The notes under the pieces are model-generated. The model saw only the letters and a list, made by a program, of their open reading frames with translations, did no database searches and had not been told where the DNA came from. Source: Echinarachnius parma (Eukaryota; Echinodermata; Echinoidea; Clypeasteroida; Echinarachniidae). From it: a DNA stretch of 64,000 nucleotides. A program made the position numbers and the translations under genes. Each line of letters begins with the position of its first letter. Position 1 is the first letter of the stretch. Location of the stretch: positions 1 through 64,000 of the forward strand of contig JBAMJV010012287.1 in the NCBI GenBank assembly GCA_037951105.1. The letters are read 5' to 3'. Positions 12,901 to 23,671 of this stretch are shown piece by piece.

Positions 12901-15900
12901 TGGCAATGACAGTGGCAGTGACAATGACAATGGCACCTTCAGTGGTAATGCCAATTACAATTACATGATATTTGCAATGGCATGAACTAATTTCATGACA
13001 ATGACAATAACGAACATGAGTGTGCCATGGGATGTAGGGACATATAAATTGCATTGGCGTAATAATTGTCATCAACCAAAATATTGTGTATGTATTAAAT
13101 CCAGTTCACAATATAAAGCGAAAAATCGAATACAATAGATAGACATGATAAATTAATCATAATTTAGAACATTCTATTTCTCAAAAACTGACCCATAGAA
13201 GAACAGAGACACTGACTTGCATTACTTATAAACAGTATAGGAACAAATTGGAAATGAGATTTCTAATACCTAATTAGCTAATATCAATTGTACGAAAATT
13301 GCAGATATTTATTCACGCTTCTGCTACTATAGTATATGGTCACAATCAACGAACGTTTGTTCCAAGTATTGATACAGTGATTAGTTTGTGTTACCTAGGC
13401 TATGTACAGAGGATGAGGAATACAGTCAAACCTGTGTATAGTGATAACCCAAGACAAGCGAGGAAAGTAACCACTATAGACAGGTGACCTCTATAAACAG
13501 GTCATATCATGTAAATACATGACTTTTGTGGCTACCAAAGGAAGGTTGGCTCCTCTGGACAGGTGGCCGTTTAACTGTTGATTGTAGAGTAGCAGTCACA
13601 TATACCCGAAAAACCTTGTTGTGAGTGCTACGTATTGGTATTTTTTGTGGAATATGCATGAAACGGCTATTCAGGTGACAATTCAGTGGCTTATCCGTGG
13701 TATATTATGTGACAATACGGGGCAATACTAGGTTTTGGTGCCAATTAATGGAAGGCAAGTACAAAATTTCAATCTGTTTGATAAAATATATATACCATGA
13801 CATCGCTTTTTTTATCAGCTCTGCCTTCCCATGAGTGGCACGTAAAACCCGGTTTGGCCACGTACGGCCAATGAATAGCCACAAACTTACCATGGAATTG
13901 CCCCGTTTCATTGCATTCCACGAAATTGTCAATACGTGGTTCTTACGGGCTTGCAACGAACAGTCACGTATCACGTATCACGTTCACGTTTTGTGCTATT
14001 TCGTTAGAAAAGGTGACTGTACTTTACAAAGTGTAGGGCCTACCATTCGTTGGTTTCCACGCCAGTAAAACATATAGTATATCAACAAACTGTTAGGTCA
14101 CGTAACCCGACACTTCGTAGACTTGGGTGACCTATTTCACGAAAAGGCGCAAGACGTGAACGTGAACGTGATGCGTGATACGTGATACGTGACTGTTCGT
14201 TGCAAGCCGTTCTTACGGCAAGGCGTTTGGGGTATTTGTGACTGTGAGATACAAATTTCTTCCCTTCGTCACTATTTTTGTTGCAATGATCAGAAGGACG
14301 ACTGGACATCCAACCTGATGAGAATGGATTATACGTGACGTCTGAAATTTCACCAGCAAGGCAGCCGTTAACCAGGCTGTTAGATTCCGACGAGGTAATT
14401 CCATTAAAAATTCAATTATAAATCATCTCTCTTATTATTTTTTCGGAAATGTCTTGGTCTTATAAAGGGATGTAGTCCCGCCAGTGGTAAGAGTGGGACT
14501 TTGTAATGAAGCAAGGCGACTGGGCAGGAGAAGTTGTGGGAGGGGGTGTCCCCCTCCCCCTCCCACAGAAGGTACTTTGCATTTTCGGACTTGAAATTGT
14601 GCAATCTGGTGCATATACCTAGAGTGGAAATTCGGACTTCAGATTTATTATATCTGGGTAAGGGAGATGTTGCGCTTATTTATTTGAAACTGTGCAATTA
14701 GTGCATATGTCATGCAACACTTGGGGAAAGAAATTCAGAATCTGAGTTAACATGTCATGATTCGACAAAAAACGAAGAAAAAATGTTTATGCACTCATCA
14801 GATGTTTTACAGTTCGAATATAATCATATATACACAAACATGACACAAATCAGCAGCGTGATTGACATGTGATTGATAATTCATCGGCTTACGTCATCTA
14901 GAGAATTTAGAGGCTCGTGTACAGAGACTATTGGGCGAGGTTCTTTCGATGACGTCACACCAATGTTGGCGATTTAAAAGGGGAGTTCCCAGGACAATTA
15001 GATATTTACTAATTACCCCAAAATTGATTGATTTCATGGAAAATGACTGCCAAATTCGTTTTCTCGAGAAAAAAATTACTTATAGAACATGGACCTTTGA
15101 AAAAGCCCCCGCCTTGCTATATCAGGTATCTCCTTATAAGAGAGTTCGTGGCAAAGAAGTTCGACTGTACCACTGAACTTTTTTCTTTTTGTTCATATCT
15201 GATTGCAGAGTTATATCATGCATCGGACTAAGCACAAAGGACTTGCAGTGATCATCAATAATGATGACTTCCCCACGAAGCGACACGGGTCGAAACTCGA
15301 TCTCGTCAACGTGCGCCATGTAATGGAGCAGATTGGATATGAATCGATCATACGAGAAAACATGGATGCAAATGTAAGTTTCGATAAATAATGATAATAG
15401 TAATTATCATGAGAACTGTTACTGATCCTTTTAGGCCGTGCATTTATTTTAAGTAATAAAAGTCTTAAAGGGATAGTTGAGTATTGTTCAAACTTAACTT
15501 TAGTAACCAAAATCTGCACCATTACGGTACAAAATAATAGCTATAACTTCACCATGCTCGAAAAGTATACACAATTACAAACGACTAAGTAAAACCCCTG
15601 TTATCATTCAAAAAGAGCCGTTACAACTCAAAAGGGCACTCTCTAAAAAGATCATTGGTTTTAGCCATTTTTCATACAAAATTGTGCATTTAATGTTTTT
15701 TTAACAAAAAAATGATTCAATAGAGATATCATCAATAACTTTTTAAAAACCTATTCAGATTTGTTTCAAAGTAGTATTTAAGCATTCTTTTAAAAATGGT
15801 CCTCTCCCCTATGATAAGTTTATACTATGTTTGTTATACAATTCACGCATGCCAAGCTTAGTTAAGATTTGTCCTCACTTTCCCTTGATCACTTTCCTCG

Positions 15901-18900
15901 GTGTTTCCCTCGGCTATTTCTTAAACTCCCATTACACAGGGGTGGCGATCGTTGAAAAATGGTTGAACGTTTAAAAAAAATGGCAAGATCTCTCAACGAT
16001 CTTTCAATGAGCGCTCAGTGAATGCCAATATCTCAATGATTCTTGAGTGATCTCCTCTTTCACCACGGTCTCCTCAACTTTTGACTCTGTCCAAAGCAAT
16101 CTCTCGATGATCACCTATGGACACGATGGATTTGATCTCTCAGCGAACGCTCAATGCATGCTCCTGATGCTAATGGAGCATTCTACGAGGTGTCAACGAT
16201 CTCATATTTCTCCCAATCATCTCTCAGCAATAGAAAGACTGCGTCGGAGATTGCTCAAAGATCATTGGGCGATCAATTTTCGTTTGAGAGATTATTGAGC
16301 GTTCCGTGAGAGATTGGGGTGAGATTGTCGCGGTTTTTTTTACGCACAATGAGCATGAGCGCACGTGGATCTTCCGAATGTTTTCACAGAAACGGCTTAT
16401 ATCAAGAGCGTTGAGTGATCGGGCTAATTTTTGATCGCCCAATGGTCACCTAGCTGTTTCTGTGTAAATATTTTGAGGATGCTTGTGCATACATTGTGTG
16501 ATCAACCAATTATAGATAATATAAATAATTTTACTTGATGCGCCATGACAGGGAATACACACCGTGCTGGATAACGTGGTGGTCAAAATCAACGAGGAAG
16601 GGCCGGAGGAGCACAGCTCAGTCGTGATCGTTCTCATGAGTCACGGCGAGGAGCGGGGCATCTACGGTATCGACAGGGAAGTCGTCATGATCAAGGACAT
16701 CCAGACCAAGTTCTCCGGGCGGAACTGCCCCGCGCTGCGCGACAAACCCAAAATCATCTTCGTCCAGGCTTGTCGAGGAAGTGAGTCTGAAGTAAAGTAT
16801 TTACAATATAATTGGATATGGACTGTATGCAGTAAAATGTTGTATTTAAGTAGAAACACTCGTGACTAAATGTCTCATTAAACACACAACATTGCCTTTG
16901 CTACTTTACTTTAGATAGTACTTTTATATTACTAATCGTGTATTGCGAGTACGTTTTATAGATCAAATGATAATTCTTTTGATAGTTTTAAATTTGAGTG
17001 GCATCTGGTTCCGTTTATCTGTTCAGCTATATAGGTAGCAACTACATGTATCAATGTCTTCTTCGAATCTAATGATGTGGTGTATTGTTCTTTTGATAAT
17101 TGTCTACTTTGTTACAGCAATGATGACCAGGAGTGCGCTGGAGCGGGATGGTCCCCAGGACGTGTCTGCGTCGGGTCATCCCGAGGCAGGGGCCGTGAAG
17201 CTCGTCTGTCCTGCTGCCGATAGTAGTAGTGATTTTCAAGAGCGGTCGGAGAGATTCAGTTACGAATGGGACACGGATAGCGATCTCCCTGACAACGCCG
17301 ATATGTATACTGCACATTCCACATGTGATGGTATGTTCATGTGTACTATACCGGGTGCGGTTTTGTTGGAACTTTTCGTTTCCATACAAAATAGATGGGA
17401 ATAATTTTGTGTAGTAAAATTACCGTCACTTAAATCTGAAATGTGTAACGTCTGTCAAATTTCATTAGCCAATCAAGTCTGTTTTGTTGAAACGTACTCA
17501 AATCGCATGCATTCAGTGGCCCTGAAAAAGCGGAATGTTATATCCATACATGCATCATGATAATTACTTACCACAATAATGGGAACAGTACGATATGTCT
17601 GACTGTGGAAAATGATACCCAATCAGCAATTATGATGCAAGTATTTTTCAGTGTTAGACCGGGCATTTTGGAACATGATTTGGGTTTCAACACAACTTTG
17701 GACTGAAACCTTGTCTCTAAAGGAACTGGCAATATTATTTAGCAACTTTTTTAAAGTGCGTTTCTTATTTTCTTTGTTTTTACATCAATGGGTCAGCTAA
17801 GGTCAGCATGTGCGTAGGAACAATTTTAATTCAGGGTGGGCTGACATATTTCGCCCGAAAATATATCCTCCCCGTTTTTTACTAGACAACCAGTACAAAT
17901 AAGGGTCTTCGCCTCTTTTTTGCCCGAATATGAGACGGTTATGCCCCAAAATGACGATGCTCTAATGATATGAGTTTGCCCGAATGTAAAAATGCTTTGC
18001 CCGAAAATTACATTTTATTGTCCGAATATGACATGCCTTTGCCCGAATATGACTTCATATTGCTCGAATATGATATGGTTTTTCCCGAAAAGGACATGGA
18101 TTTGCCCAAATATGACATGGTTTGCCCGAATTTGAGTTGCATTTTGCCCGAATATTGCTGTTTTGAAAACTACAGGGGGCTGATCTACCCTCGCGGGGTA
18201 GAGTAATATTTGGTTATATATATATGGTTTACATTATAAATAAACAGCAACCAATGTTCATGTATAGAAAGAATCTCGCGCAGGCGCTCGATCGGGCCGT
18301 TCGCTTCGCTCACGATGCTCGCTCCTCTCACTTAATTGTGCATATAGCGCGAGAGTCTTGACGCAAGACTTCCCAGCACCCCGTCTCCTACGCCTATGAA
18401 GGTCAGTGATGTATGGAACATATACGTCTCAATTATATTATTTAAAGCTAGAACAAATTTCAAGTATATTTTATTATTGTGTACATAGCCTCACTGAGCT
18501 ACTGTGTATTTTTTGTTCCTACAGGATTTTACTCTCTCCGGGACAGAAATAGAGGGTCTCTCTTCATCTCCACTCTCTGTGAGAAGCTCCTCTCCGCTGC
18601 CCACCTGGATGACCTAGACACCATCATGAATCGAGTGAGTGTTTATAAAGCATGTAAAGTGGGGAGAGGCCGCAAGGGCGTCGATTTCTACTTCCCATGA
18701 TGATACGTCATTTTGACCATCTCTGGCGAGGGAGCGAAGCGACAACCCAGCAGCGTGACCGGGTTTTTATGACCGAGGGGGGGGGGGGGGTATAGGGGGC
18801 CCCAAAAGCTTTTGAATGAGCTGTTTAGAATTTGGAAAATTATTAGCCTGATGAACTTTAGTCTGATAGATACATAGATTGCAAAAATCCTCATGGGGCC

Positions 18901-21900
18901 CATGAATAGCATCAGTCAAGGGATACCCACATTGGGAAGCTCATTGGGGGTCCAGGAAGCTTTGGGATTTGTAGTATCCAGATATAAAGATGTTGTATAT
19001 ATGTACATATACAGTTAACTATTCTTTAGTTAGTTAGCTTTTGATTTAGCTATTTAGAAATTGGAAGATTATAATTAAGTGCACATTGCAAGCATCATGT
19101 TTTGAGGAGGGCTTTAATTGTCCAATATGGATGAACTTTAGCCTGATAGAAACATAGATCGCAATCATCCTGATGAATAGAATAAGTACCAAGGGATACC
19201 AATATTGGGAAGCTTATTGGGGGTCCAGGGGCGGGAGCCCCCGGAAGCTTTGGGATTTGTAGTACCCAGAAATAAAGATGTTGTCTATATTATGTTAATA
19301 GGAAATACAGTGAACTATTGAATAGTTAGCTCAATTTTAGTGAGCGAAGCGCCGACGCACAGTGGCGCAGAATCGCCTGAAAGTGGACCAAGAAAGAAGT
19401 CCTGAATAAAACTATTAAATGCGTACAGGGCCGGGACTGGCTTAAATAACCTTAATGGGGGTTCCAGGGGGCGCAGCCCCCGGAAGATTTTGGATTTGGG
19501 CAGTTTAGCACTATTAAAAAGTTGTTAAAAGAAGAATATATATAGCAACAACTTTCACATTATGAATGAGAGGGGGCAATGCTCCTTTATTTTAATGTTA
19601 TATATTTTTGAACCCCAAATATTGGGGGGATAATAATACAGGCCAACCCCCCCCCCCCCCCCCACCTGAAATATTGGGGGGAGATATCCCCCATTCCCCC
19701 CCCCCCCCCCCCCCCCGTGATCGACGTCCCTGGGAGAGGGGGAGGGGAGTTAGTTGATAAAAAAGCGATATTTACGTACATATCAGGCTGCTTTACCATC
19801 CCACTATACATAACCAATTACTGGGATTTATTGATAAATTAACTTCTTCTTCAGTCAAACATTTCAAATGCAGGTAAAATCAATTGTACATAATATTAAC
19901 AAATCATTGAGATATATACAATTACTCTTACAGATGTTTATCCATGTTGATACTGAATGTCAGTGTCCTGTAATTACAAGTCTCGGGTGAGATGGCGCAT
20001 CGCGAGAATCGGCGGACGAGCAAAACCCAAACGATGCACCGGCATTTTATGTCCTTCAGCAAGGCATCCATATTGCGCTGCTCTCTACCAGGAGTAAAAT
20101 GTGGTGCTTGGGTGGGTGTTAAAGGTGCACCTGTAAAGTGTGAGATGTTGCCCAAAATGACATTTGAGACTTCAATCCTGTACCAACATCATTGTAAGAT
20201 ATGTCCGAATGATGTGTGAAAGTTTCAATAAAAGAGAACACTGTTTTCCTGGTGAAAAAATGAAATTATGCTTCAGCTTTTACAACGAATTACTGTATGA
20301 CGTCTATGAGGTTATGACCGTTCATTAACGCTCTTGAGTTGAATGATAGGTGTCGTCATACTAAAGGGGCATTTGAAAAAAATCAAACCTTATTTTATTC
20401 TTCTCTAATGCTGCGTTTACACCATGTCCCCGGCGGCCACAGCAGAACCGTTTCAGGCTACCGTGGACGAAGCGGGATGGACGTGACTCGTGAGGCAACG
20501 CGGGGGGACGGAATGGGCAAACGTGACACTACCGCGATTGCCGTGGATGCCGGGCCAGATTTGTCAACAATTTTGATGAGAAACCTATCAGGCCGTAGCA
20601 AAACGGGGTGAACGCAACAAAACGTGACAGTACGTAACAAAACTTGGAGGCTGTCTCACCCGTCCTACTACGGACTTGCCGTGGCAAATTTGTTGACAGT
20701 TTAAAAATCTGGCCCGGCATCCACGGCAATCGCGGCCTGTCACGTTTGCGCATTCCGTCCCCCTGCGTTGTCCCACGTCCATCCCGTTTTGTCCACGGTG
20801 GCCTGAAACGGGGCTGCCGTGGCGGCCAGAAACATGTATAACGCAGCATCAGCAGCCTCTTTTCCCCACGGCCCGTCACGGATACCGTGATAGACCGTGA
20901 GAAAACTTGGTAAGACCTAACAAAACTTGAATACAGAGGAACAATTTGCCAAAATCTCACGGCGCACTACGTTTTGGGCAAACGGGGCTGCCCTGGCCGC
21001 CGGCTGGGGACATGGTGTAAACGTAGCATTAACATATTCCGCTGCGCGGACGGCCTGCTAATTAGCACTATTTAATAGTATAGCACAGCTCAGCCGATAG
21101 CTGGCGTATGTCATACTTAATTAATATAGAGTACCGAAGTGTGACGTCAGAGCTATTCATTGCCATGGGTGATGGTTCTAAACAATGTCAGGCAAGTCAT
21201 GAATTGGTGATCTAGCGGTTGCTAAGAAGGGAATCGTCCGGCTCCGACCCACTACTTAATGCCAGTATGAACGGAAAAGTTGTTTAGAACCATTAATATG
21301 CCATAACAAAAGCATGTGACGTCACTACTTCGGTACTCTATTGAAACCTCCAGTGAATTTGGAGGAAAGGAGAATTACGAAAGGAGCGCGCGTTAATGAG
21401 CTCGTATAGTATGGTGTGGTGAGTGGGTGTGTGTTCACATATCACGTCCTGAATCTGGACTACATTAACATAAGCTAAACAAAACGGTAGAAGAGAAACG
21501 AGGAAGCTCCCAGTAATTTTCGTGAAGTTAGACATTTTACAGGCATTCCTTTAAATTAGCATGTAGCATGTAGGCTAGTATGCTCCCCTTGGAGTTGAGA
21601 TGGTATGCAAGATAATTGTCCGAGTTTGAACTCATGTACCTGATGACCAAGGGTAAAAATACAGGTTTTATTATTAATTTTGATATTTGTTTAGCATTTT
21701 ATATTATACAAATTTCCCTCATTTTCATGATGCAGGTGACACGGAGCATCACAAGTTTCTGCGGAACCATAACGGACGAGCGAGGCAATAGACAGAAGGC
21801 TCTGCAGACTCCTCATATCTCAAAGGAGGGAATCAGGAAGAAAATCTTCTTTATGCCAAAGTACCCTCCCAGCCCCAGCCCCAGCCCAACCCCACTTGAT

Positions 21901-21945
21901 GGAAATGGGGATAGCGAACTACATGTTGTGATGAGCAGTGAATAA
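920..21945 (+). CDS. Tetraspan-caspase fusion gene, left copy (exons 2-11, 5' end off window)
   Basis: Exons: 920-973, 4781-4882, 5366-5537, 6664-6708, 14294-14394, 15209-15373, 16552-16780, 17118-17330, 18525-18634, 21736-21945 (TAA at 21943-21945). The total of 1,401 nt is a multiple of three with no internal stop. Every exon aligns with exons 2-11 of the minus-strand copy at 38,815-48,751, with the same phases. Lengths are identical except exon 3 (102 vs 132 nt), exon 4 (172 vs 151), exon 5 (45 vs 39), exon 6 (101 vs 98) and exon 11 (210 vs 198). The catalytic SHG and QACRG motifs are intact. Introns 2, 5 and 10 are much longer than in the other copy because of inserted transposable elements. 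The first exon (start codon and first membrane segment) is expected upstream of position 1. A likely polyadenylation signal AATAAA lies near 22,099. Confidence 0.75.
1585..3722. repeat. Composite inverted-repeat element rich in ACCGAACC motifs
   Basis: Left end TATACCCTATTCACACCGCA and right end the complement of TATACCCCAGTCACACCGCA, the identity continuing through AGACCGAACCCAGACCGAC. Inside are a perfect hairpin (3,511-3,576, arms around AAAGAACCCACTCCGACAAA) and the separate palindromic element at 2,907-3,290. The open frames near 3,344-3,731 on both strands are by-products of this sequence. It could also be two MITEs rather than one element. Confidence 0.65.
2907..3290. repeat. Palindromic elements with GATAAACT repeats
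   Basis: Ends TGGCAAGCCCTTTGTGTAAA (2907) and complements ending at 3112 and 3290 (GGGCTTGCCA). The interior consists of short inverted units such as GATAAACTGAGTTTATC. Two adjacent copies share the middle end. Confidence 0.78.
3739..4294. repeat. TTAA-type MITE family 1, full copy
   Basis: Starts AGGGATAGTT and ends AACTATCCCT followed by TTAA. It lies in intron 2 of the left gene and is inverted relative to the copy at 1-460. Confidence 0.82.
4425..4650. repeat. ~60-bp minisatellite in left intron 2
   Basis: Four degenerate units of AAAAAAGTGAACAAAAATCA followed by cttacgggggttcaaaatagc. The ORF across it is a by-product of the repeat. Confidence 0.8.
4781..4882 (+). CDS. Left gene exon 3: TM3 and shortened outer loop
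   Basis: 34 codons, phase 0 to 0, acceptor ataacag and donor gtaaga. It reads IVMYMVATILGSV and ends PPVSEP. Against the right copy (46407-46538) it is ten codons shorter and lacks both loop cysteines. Confidence 0.78.
5366..5537 (+). CDS. Left gene exon 4: TM4 and cysteine cluster
   Basis: 172 nt, phase 0 to 1. It begins HHIAAKFCACLVLTI and contains CSCCGGVCSCC. It is seven codons longer than the right-copy exon at 45244-45394, just before the shared ending QQG. Confidence 0.82.
6218..6607. repeat. TTAA MITE upstream of left exon 5
   Basis: TTAA then AGGGCCCAGTAGGGTATT; right end AATACCCCACTGGGCCC then CTTAA. It stops 56 bp before the acceptor of exon 5 and is absent upstream of right exon 5. 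A half copy begins at 59,711. Confidence 0.75.
6664..6708 (+). CDS. Left gene exon 5: cytosolic micro-exon
   Basis: 45 nt, phase 1 to 1, acceptor ttaaag and donor gtatga. It reads SSAPYQRLPHIHEE and matches 44062-44100. A TTAA MITE ends 56 bp upstream. Reading through the donor meets a stop after about 20 codons. Confidence 0.68.
6709..8362. other. Left intron 5, first part: nothing identified
   Basis: No exon matching the right copy is seen. The stretch has a short inverted pair around gaattcaccc (7,190-7,270) and AT-rich sequence. A frame at 7,778-7,975 has no recognisable domain and I do not call it a gene. Confidence 0.5.
9792..10460 (-). pseudogene. Non-LTR retrotransposon reverse transcriptase fragment
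   Basis: Read on the minus strand from about 10,460: FLDLSKAFDSINHNILLHKE, then a stop, then GVPQGSILELLLFLLFIN, FAADTNILFSHND (the F/YADD catalytic box with the first Asp replaced by Ala), a frameshift near 10,050, and YFLGIIIDQHLAWKDYI. These are the palm motifs of a CR1/Jockey/I-type reverse transcriptase in the usual order. The stop, frameshift and damaged active site show it is dead. Confidence 0.85.
11343..11413 (-). other. tRNA-like sequence (SINE head or tRNA pseudogene)
   Basis: A-box TGGTCTAGTGG and B-box GGTTCGATTCC with good D, anticodon and T arms. The acceptor stem pairs at only five of seven positions. Loop CTAGCAA would give anticodon AGC (Ala), but there is no G3:U70 identity pair. 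Most likely a tRNA-derived repeat, not a working gene. Confidence 0.6.
12229..12507. other. Left intron 5: nothing identified
   Basis: AT-rich sequence without a recognisable exon or repeat boundary. Confidence 0.4.
12508..12721. repeat. MITE family 3 (TAGAGTACCGAAG ends)
   Basis: 214 bp with ends TAGAGTACCGAAGTGTGACG / TGACGTCACTACTTCGGTACTCTA-type complement. A second copy of the same length is at 21,127-21,340. TA at the ends suggests a Tc1/mariner-type target. Confidence 0.85.
12781..13075. repeat. Degenerate GACAATG-type tandem repeat
   Basis: Irregular repeats of gacaatg/ggcaatg words. The minus-strand frame of 97 codons is a repeat artefact. Confidence 0.6.
13948..14208. mobile_element. 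261-bp MITE with 9-bp target duplication
   Basis: Ends GGCTTGCAACGAACAGTCAC and its complement, the arms carrying CACGTATCACGTATCACG. Flanked by perfect direct repeats GTTCTTACG (13939-13947, 14209-14217). The same site in the inverted copy (43440-43448) has a single GTTCTTACG and no element. Nine-base duplications point to a Mutator-type transposase. Confidence 0.9.
14294..14394 (+). CDS. Left gene exon 6: linker before the caspase domain
   Basis: 101 nt, acceptor gatcag and donor gtaatt. Only the frame needing one carried base is open: GRLDIQPDENGLYVTS, ending LLDSDE. It is preceded by a 261-bp MITE that is absent from the other copy. Confidence 0.76.
14480..14640. repeat. Dispersed repeat fragment with GGGAGGGGGTGTCCCCCTCC
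   Basis: The same module (GTGGGAGGGGG, CCCCCTCCC, then GCA...TTCA/GGACTTGAAATTGTGCA) recurs at 54,635-54,750 and twice at 58,231-58,727. It lies in left intron 6. Confidence 0.6.
15209..15373 (+). CDS. Left gene exon 7: start of caspase large subunit
   Basis: 165 nt, phase 0 to 0, acceptor ttgcag and donor gtaagt. It contains GLAVIINNDDFPTKRHGSK with the substrate-binding Arg. Confidence 0.92.
15469..15810. repeat. TTAA-type MITE family 1, 3'-truncated
   Basis: TTAA followed by AGGGATAGTTGAG; it matches the first ~340 bp of the family and lacks the other end. Lies in left intron 7. Confidence 0.75.
15945..16445. repeat. Intron 7 degenerate repeat of ATCTCTCAACGATC words
   Basis: Irregular ~20-bp units resembling GAGAGATCATTGAGCGATCA. 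The same sequence class is in the same intron of the other copy (41,820-42,030), so it predates the inverted duplication. Confidence 0.65.
16552..16780 (+). CDS. Left gene exon 8: caspase catalytic His and Cys
   Basis: 229 nt, phase 0 to 1. It contains VLMSHGEERGIYG and KIIFVQACRG, both catalytic residues intact; its residues are almost identical to 41016-41244. Confidence 0.96.
17118..17330 (+). CDS. Left gene exon 9: inter-subunit linker and start of small subunit
   Basis: 213 nt, phase 1 to 1, acceptor ttacag and donor gtatgt. The Asp-rich processing region YEWDTDSDLPDNADMY is conserved; the preceding linker has diverged from the right copy. Confidence 0.9.
17910..18165. repeat. Intron 9 minisatellite of GCCCGAATATGACATGGTTT
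   Basis: About ten degenerate units of 22-28 bp in left intron 9; the reading frame across them is not a gene. Not seen in the right copy. Confidence 0.7.
18525..18634 (+). CDS. Left gene exon 10: small-subunit substrate loop
   Basis: 110 nt, phase 1 to 0. It reads GFYSLRDRNRGSLFISTLCE and continues to LDTIMNR, with S-L-R as in the right copy. Confidence 0.92.
18690..19740. repeat. Dispersed repeat tract with CGAAGC and GGGGGCGCAGCCCCC modules
   Basis: Left intron 10. Two related blocks (about 18,840-19,000 and 19,110-19,290) share GATGAACTTTAGCCTGATAG, the string ggaagctttgggatttgtag and ataaagatgttgt. Poly-C/G tracts occur at 18,777, 19,648 and 19,697. No exon was found. Confidence 0.6.
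20407..21031. repeat. GC-rich inverted-repeat element nested in MITE
   Basis: Begins TAATGCTGCGTTTACACC and ends with the near complement GGTGTAAACGTAGCATTA. An internal complement near 20,790-20,850 suggests two nested related copies. ORFs of up to 143 codons here follow from the palindromic GC-rich sequence and match no protein I know. Confidence 0.7.
21127..21340. repeat. MITE family 3, second copy
   Basis: 214 bp, near-identical to 12,508-12,721. It lies within the material inserted into the family 2 MITE. Confidence 0.85.
21736..21945 (+). CDS. Left gene exon 11: small-subunit C-terminus
   Basis: 210 nt including TAA, acceptor gatgcag. It reads VTRSITSFCGTITDERGN, then KKIFFMPKYP, and a tail with a Ser-Pro repeat (PSPSPSPTP) longer than in the right copy. 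Confidence 0.92.
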   Translation: MTRSITSFCGTITDERGNRQKALQTPHISKEGIRKKIFFMPKYPPSPSPSPTPLDGNGDSELHVVMSSE

Positions 21946-22051
21946 TAGCAATAGATATTGTAATGTTTGAATGATTCCATAGCGAATAACAACTTGAAAG
22001 GGAAATTGACGGTATACTGCATGAAATCTTTCTTGAACGAGCGATGGCCCT

Positions 22052-23484
22052 ATACCGTGTGTCTCAACAAAAACTATACACTTTTGAAATGGCTGCCAAA
22101 TAAAAAGAAAATATATAATTCTGGAGGGAAAGGTTTATTTGTATGTAAAGCTCATAAACTCAACTTTCATATGACACCAAAAAGTCCGAAAATAATTCAT
22201 GCTTGTGTGAGCACTGCTCACTTTTGTAAAGGGTATGGAAATTAGGTTGCGCAGGAATGGGCCTTCTAATTTGTGAGAGGAAAGTCCTTTGGAGCTTACG
22301 GAATTGAGGATGATATGAAAAATTTATGATCAATTGTGATGAGTTTGGGTTTGCTGAGTGAAATTTGTGGTTTATGGGATTAAAATTGTATACATGAGTG
22401 AACAGGAATTGCATTTATTATTGTAGCATTGTAACTTTTCATGGGAGTCAGGACGGGGTGATGGTACATGGTGCAGGGGAGGTGAAATGTAGGGTAGGAC
22501 TTTGTTGGGTAGATGTGATAAGGGTCAAGGGGACATGTATGCCCCTCCCCCCCCCCCCCCCCCCCTCTCTTTCTCTCTCTCTCTCTTCCTGGGTGTGCTT
22601 ATCTTGACAATTCATATTCGTTGGTCTCCACTCCAAAATATCCAGACCACCTTCCCTTATCCCGAATTCTACCTACATTTCCCAAATTGGACTGGTTGCT
22701 ATTACCCATTGACACCTGAAATCAATCACAATCTATCAGTCAATCAATCAATACCGTGAATTAGACAATCAACATTCAGCTATCAATCACTTAATCAACA
22801 ATGTATCAGTCAATCGGTCAATCAATTAATCAATCAAGCATTCAATCACCATTCAGCTATTTCAATCAATTAATCAATTTACATAATCCCCATCTGGTTA
22901 TTAAGTAAATCAGTAAGTAGCCAACATCTATGACAAACCGTATTTGAATAATCAACTAATCTTACAATAACTGAAATGTGGGGTGAAGGTTTTATTCAAA
23001 GTCACAGATGTAAAAAATAACAGTTTGTAACATGGAAATTGCAACATGTACCATCACCCCATCCTGACTCCCATGAACACACCACTGAGTCTACCAGGGA
23101 AAGTTACAATGCTACAATAAAAACATGCAATTCCTGTTCACTCATGCATAAAAGTTTGGTTTAATAAACCATAAAATTCACTCAGCAAACCCCAACTGAT
23201 CGCAATTGATCATGAATTTATCATATCACCCTCAACTGCTCCAAAGGACTTACCTCTCACAAATTGGAAGGCTAATTCCTGCGCAACCTAATTTTCACAC
23301 CCTTTACAAAAGTAAGCAGTGCTCACCCAAGCATGAATTATTTTCGGACTTTTTGGTGTCATATGAAAGTTGAGTCCATAAGCTATCCATACATATAAAC
23401 CTTTCCCCCCAGAATCATATATTTGTTTTATTCAGCAGCCATTTCAAAAGTGTATAGGTTTTTTTTAGACACACGGTATATAAG
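22052..23484. mobile_element. 1.4-kb foldback element downstream of left gene
   Basis: Two ~415-bp arms (22,052-22,465 and 23,043-23,484) are inverted copies; outer ends TATACCGTGTGTCT / AGACACACGGTATA. The centre holds a poly-C/CT tract (22,550-22,590) and CAATCAAT repeats (22,720-22,870). No transposase. Confidence 0.82.
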
Positions 23485-23545
23485 TATAAGAAGAACCCGC
23501 CGTGCATGATCAAATTTGGCACAACATTTCGATTGAGCATTACTA

Positions 23546-23614
23546 ATGAAAATCAAGCGCTATATAAATGTTATCTAATGATTAGATAACATTTATGTAG
23601 CGCTTGATTTTCAT
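23546..23614. repeat. Near-perfect hairpin of SINE tail sequence
   Basis: The arms contain ATGAAAATCAAGCGCTATAT and its complement, meeting at 23,580. The word AAGCGCTATATAAATG is a SINE 3' tail, so this looks like two tails head to head. Confidence 0.8.
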
Positions 23615-23671
23615 ACAATAATTTTAAACACTGTAGAAACGAGCATATAACAGTGAAAATTATTATGTTCT

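Larger units (their letters stand above)
20123..21550. repeat. TTAA-type MITE family 2, split by nested insertions
   Basis: Ends AGGTGCACCTGTAAAGTG and CATTTTACAGGCATTCCT with TTAA on both sides. The intact relative at 62,378-62,945 shows that about 1.07 kb (20,407-21,470) has been added in the middle. It lies in left intron 10. Confidence 0.8.

Noticed and set aside
20529-20960. 143-codon open frame on the minus strand
   Set aside because: It lies in a GC-rich inverted-repeat element; overlapping open frames occur on both strands and no domain is recognisable.
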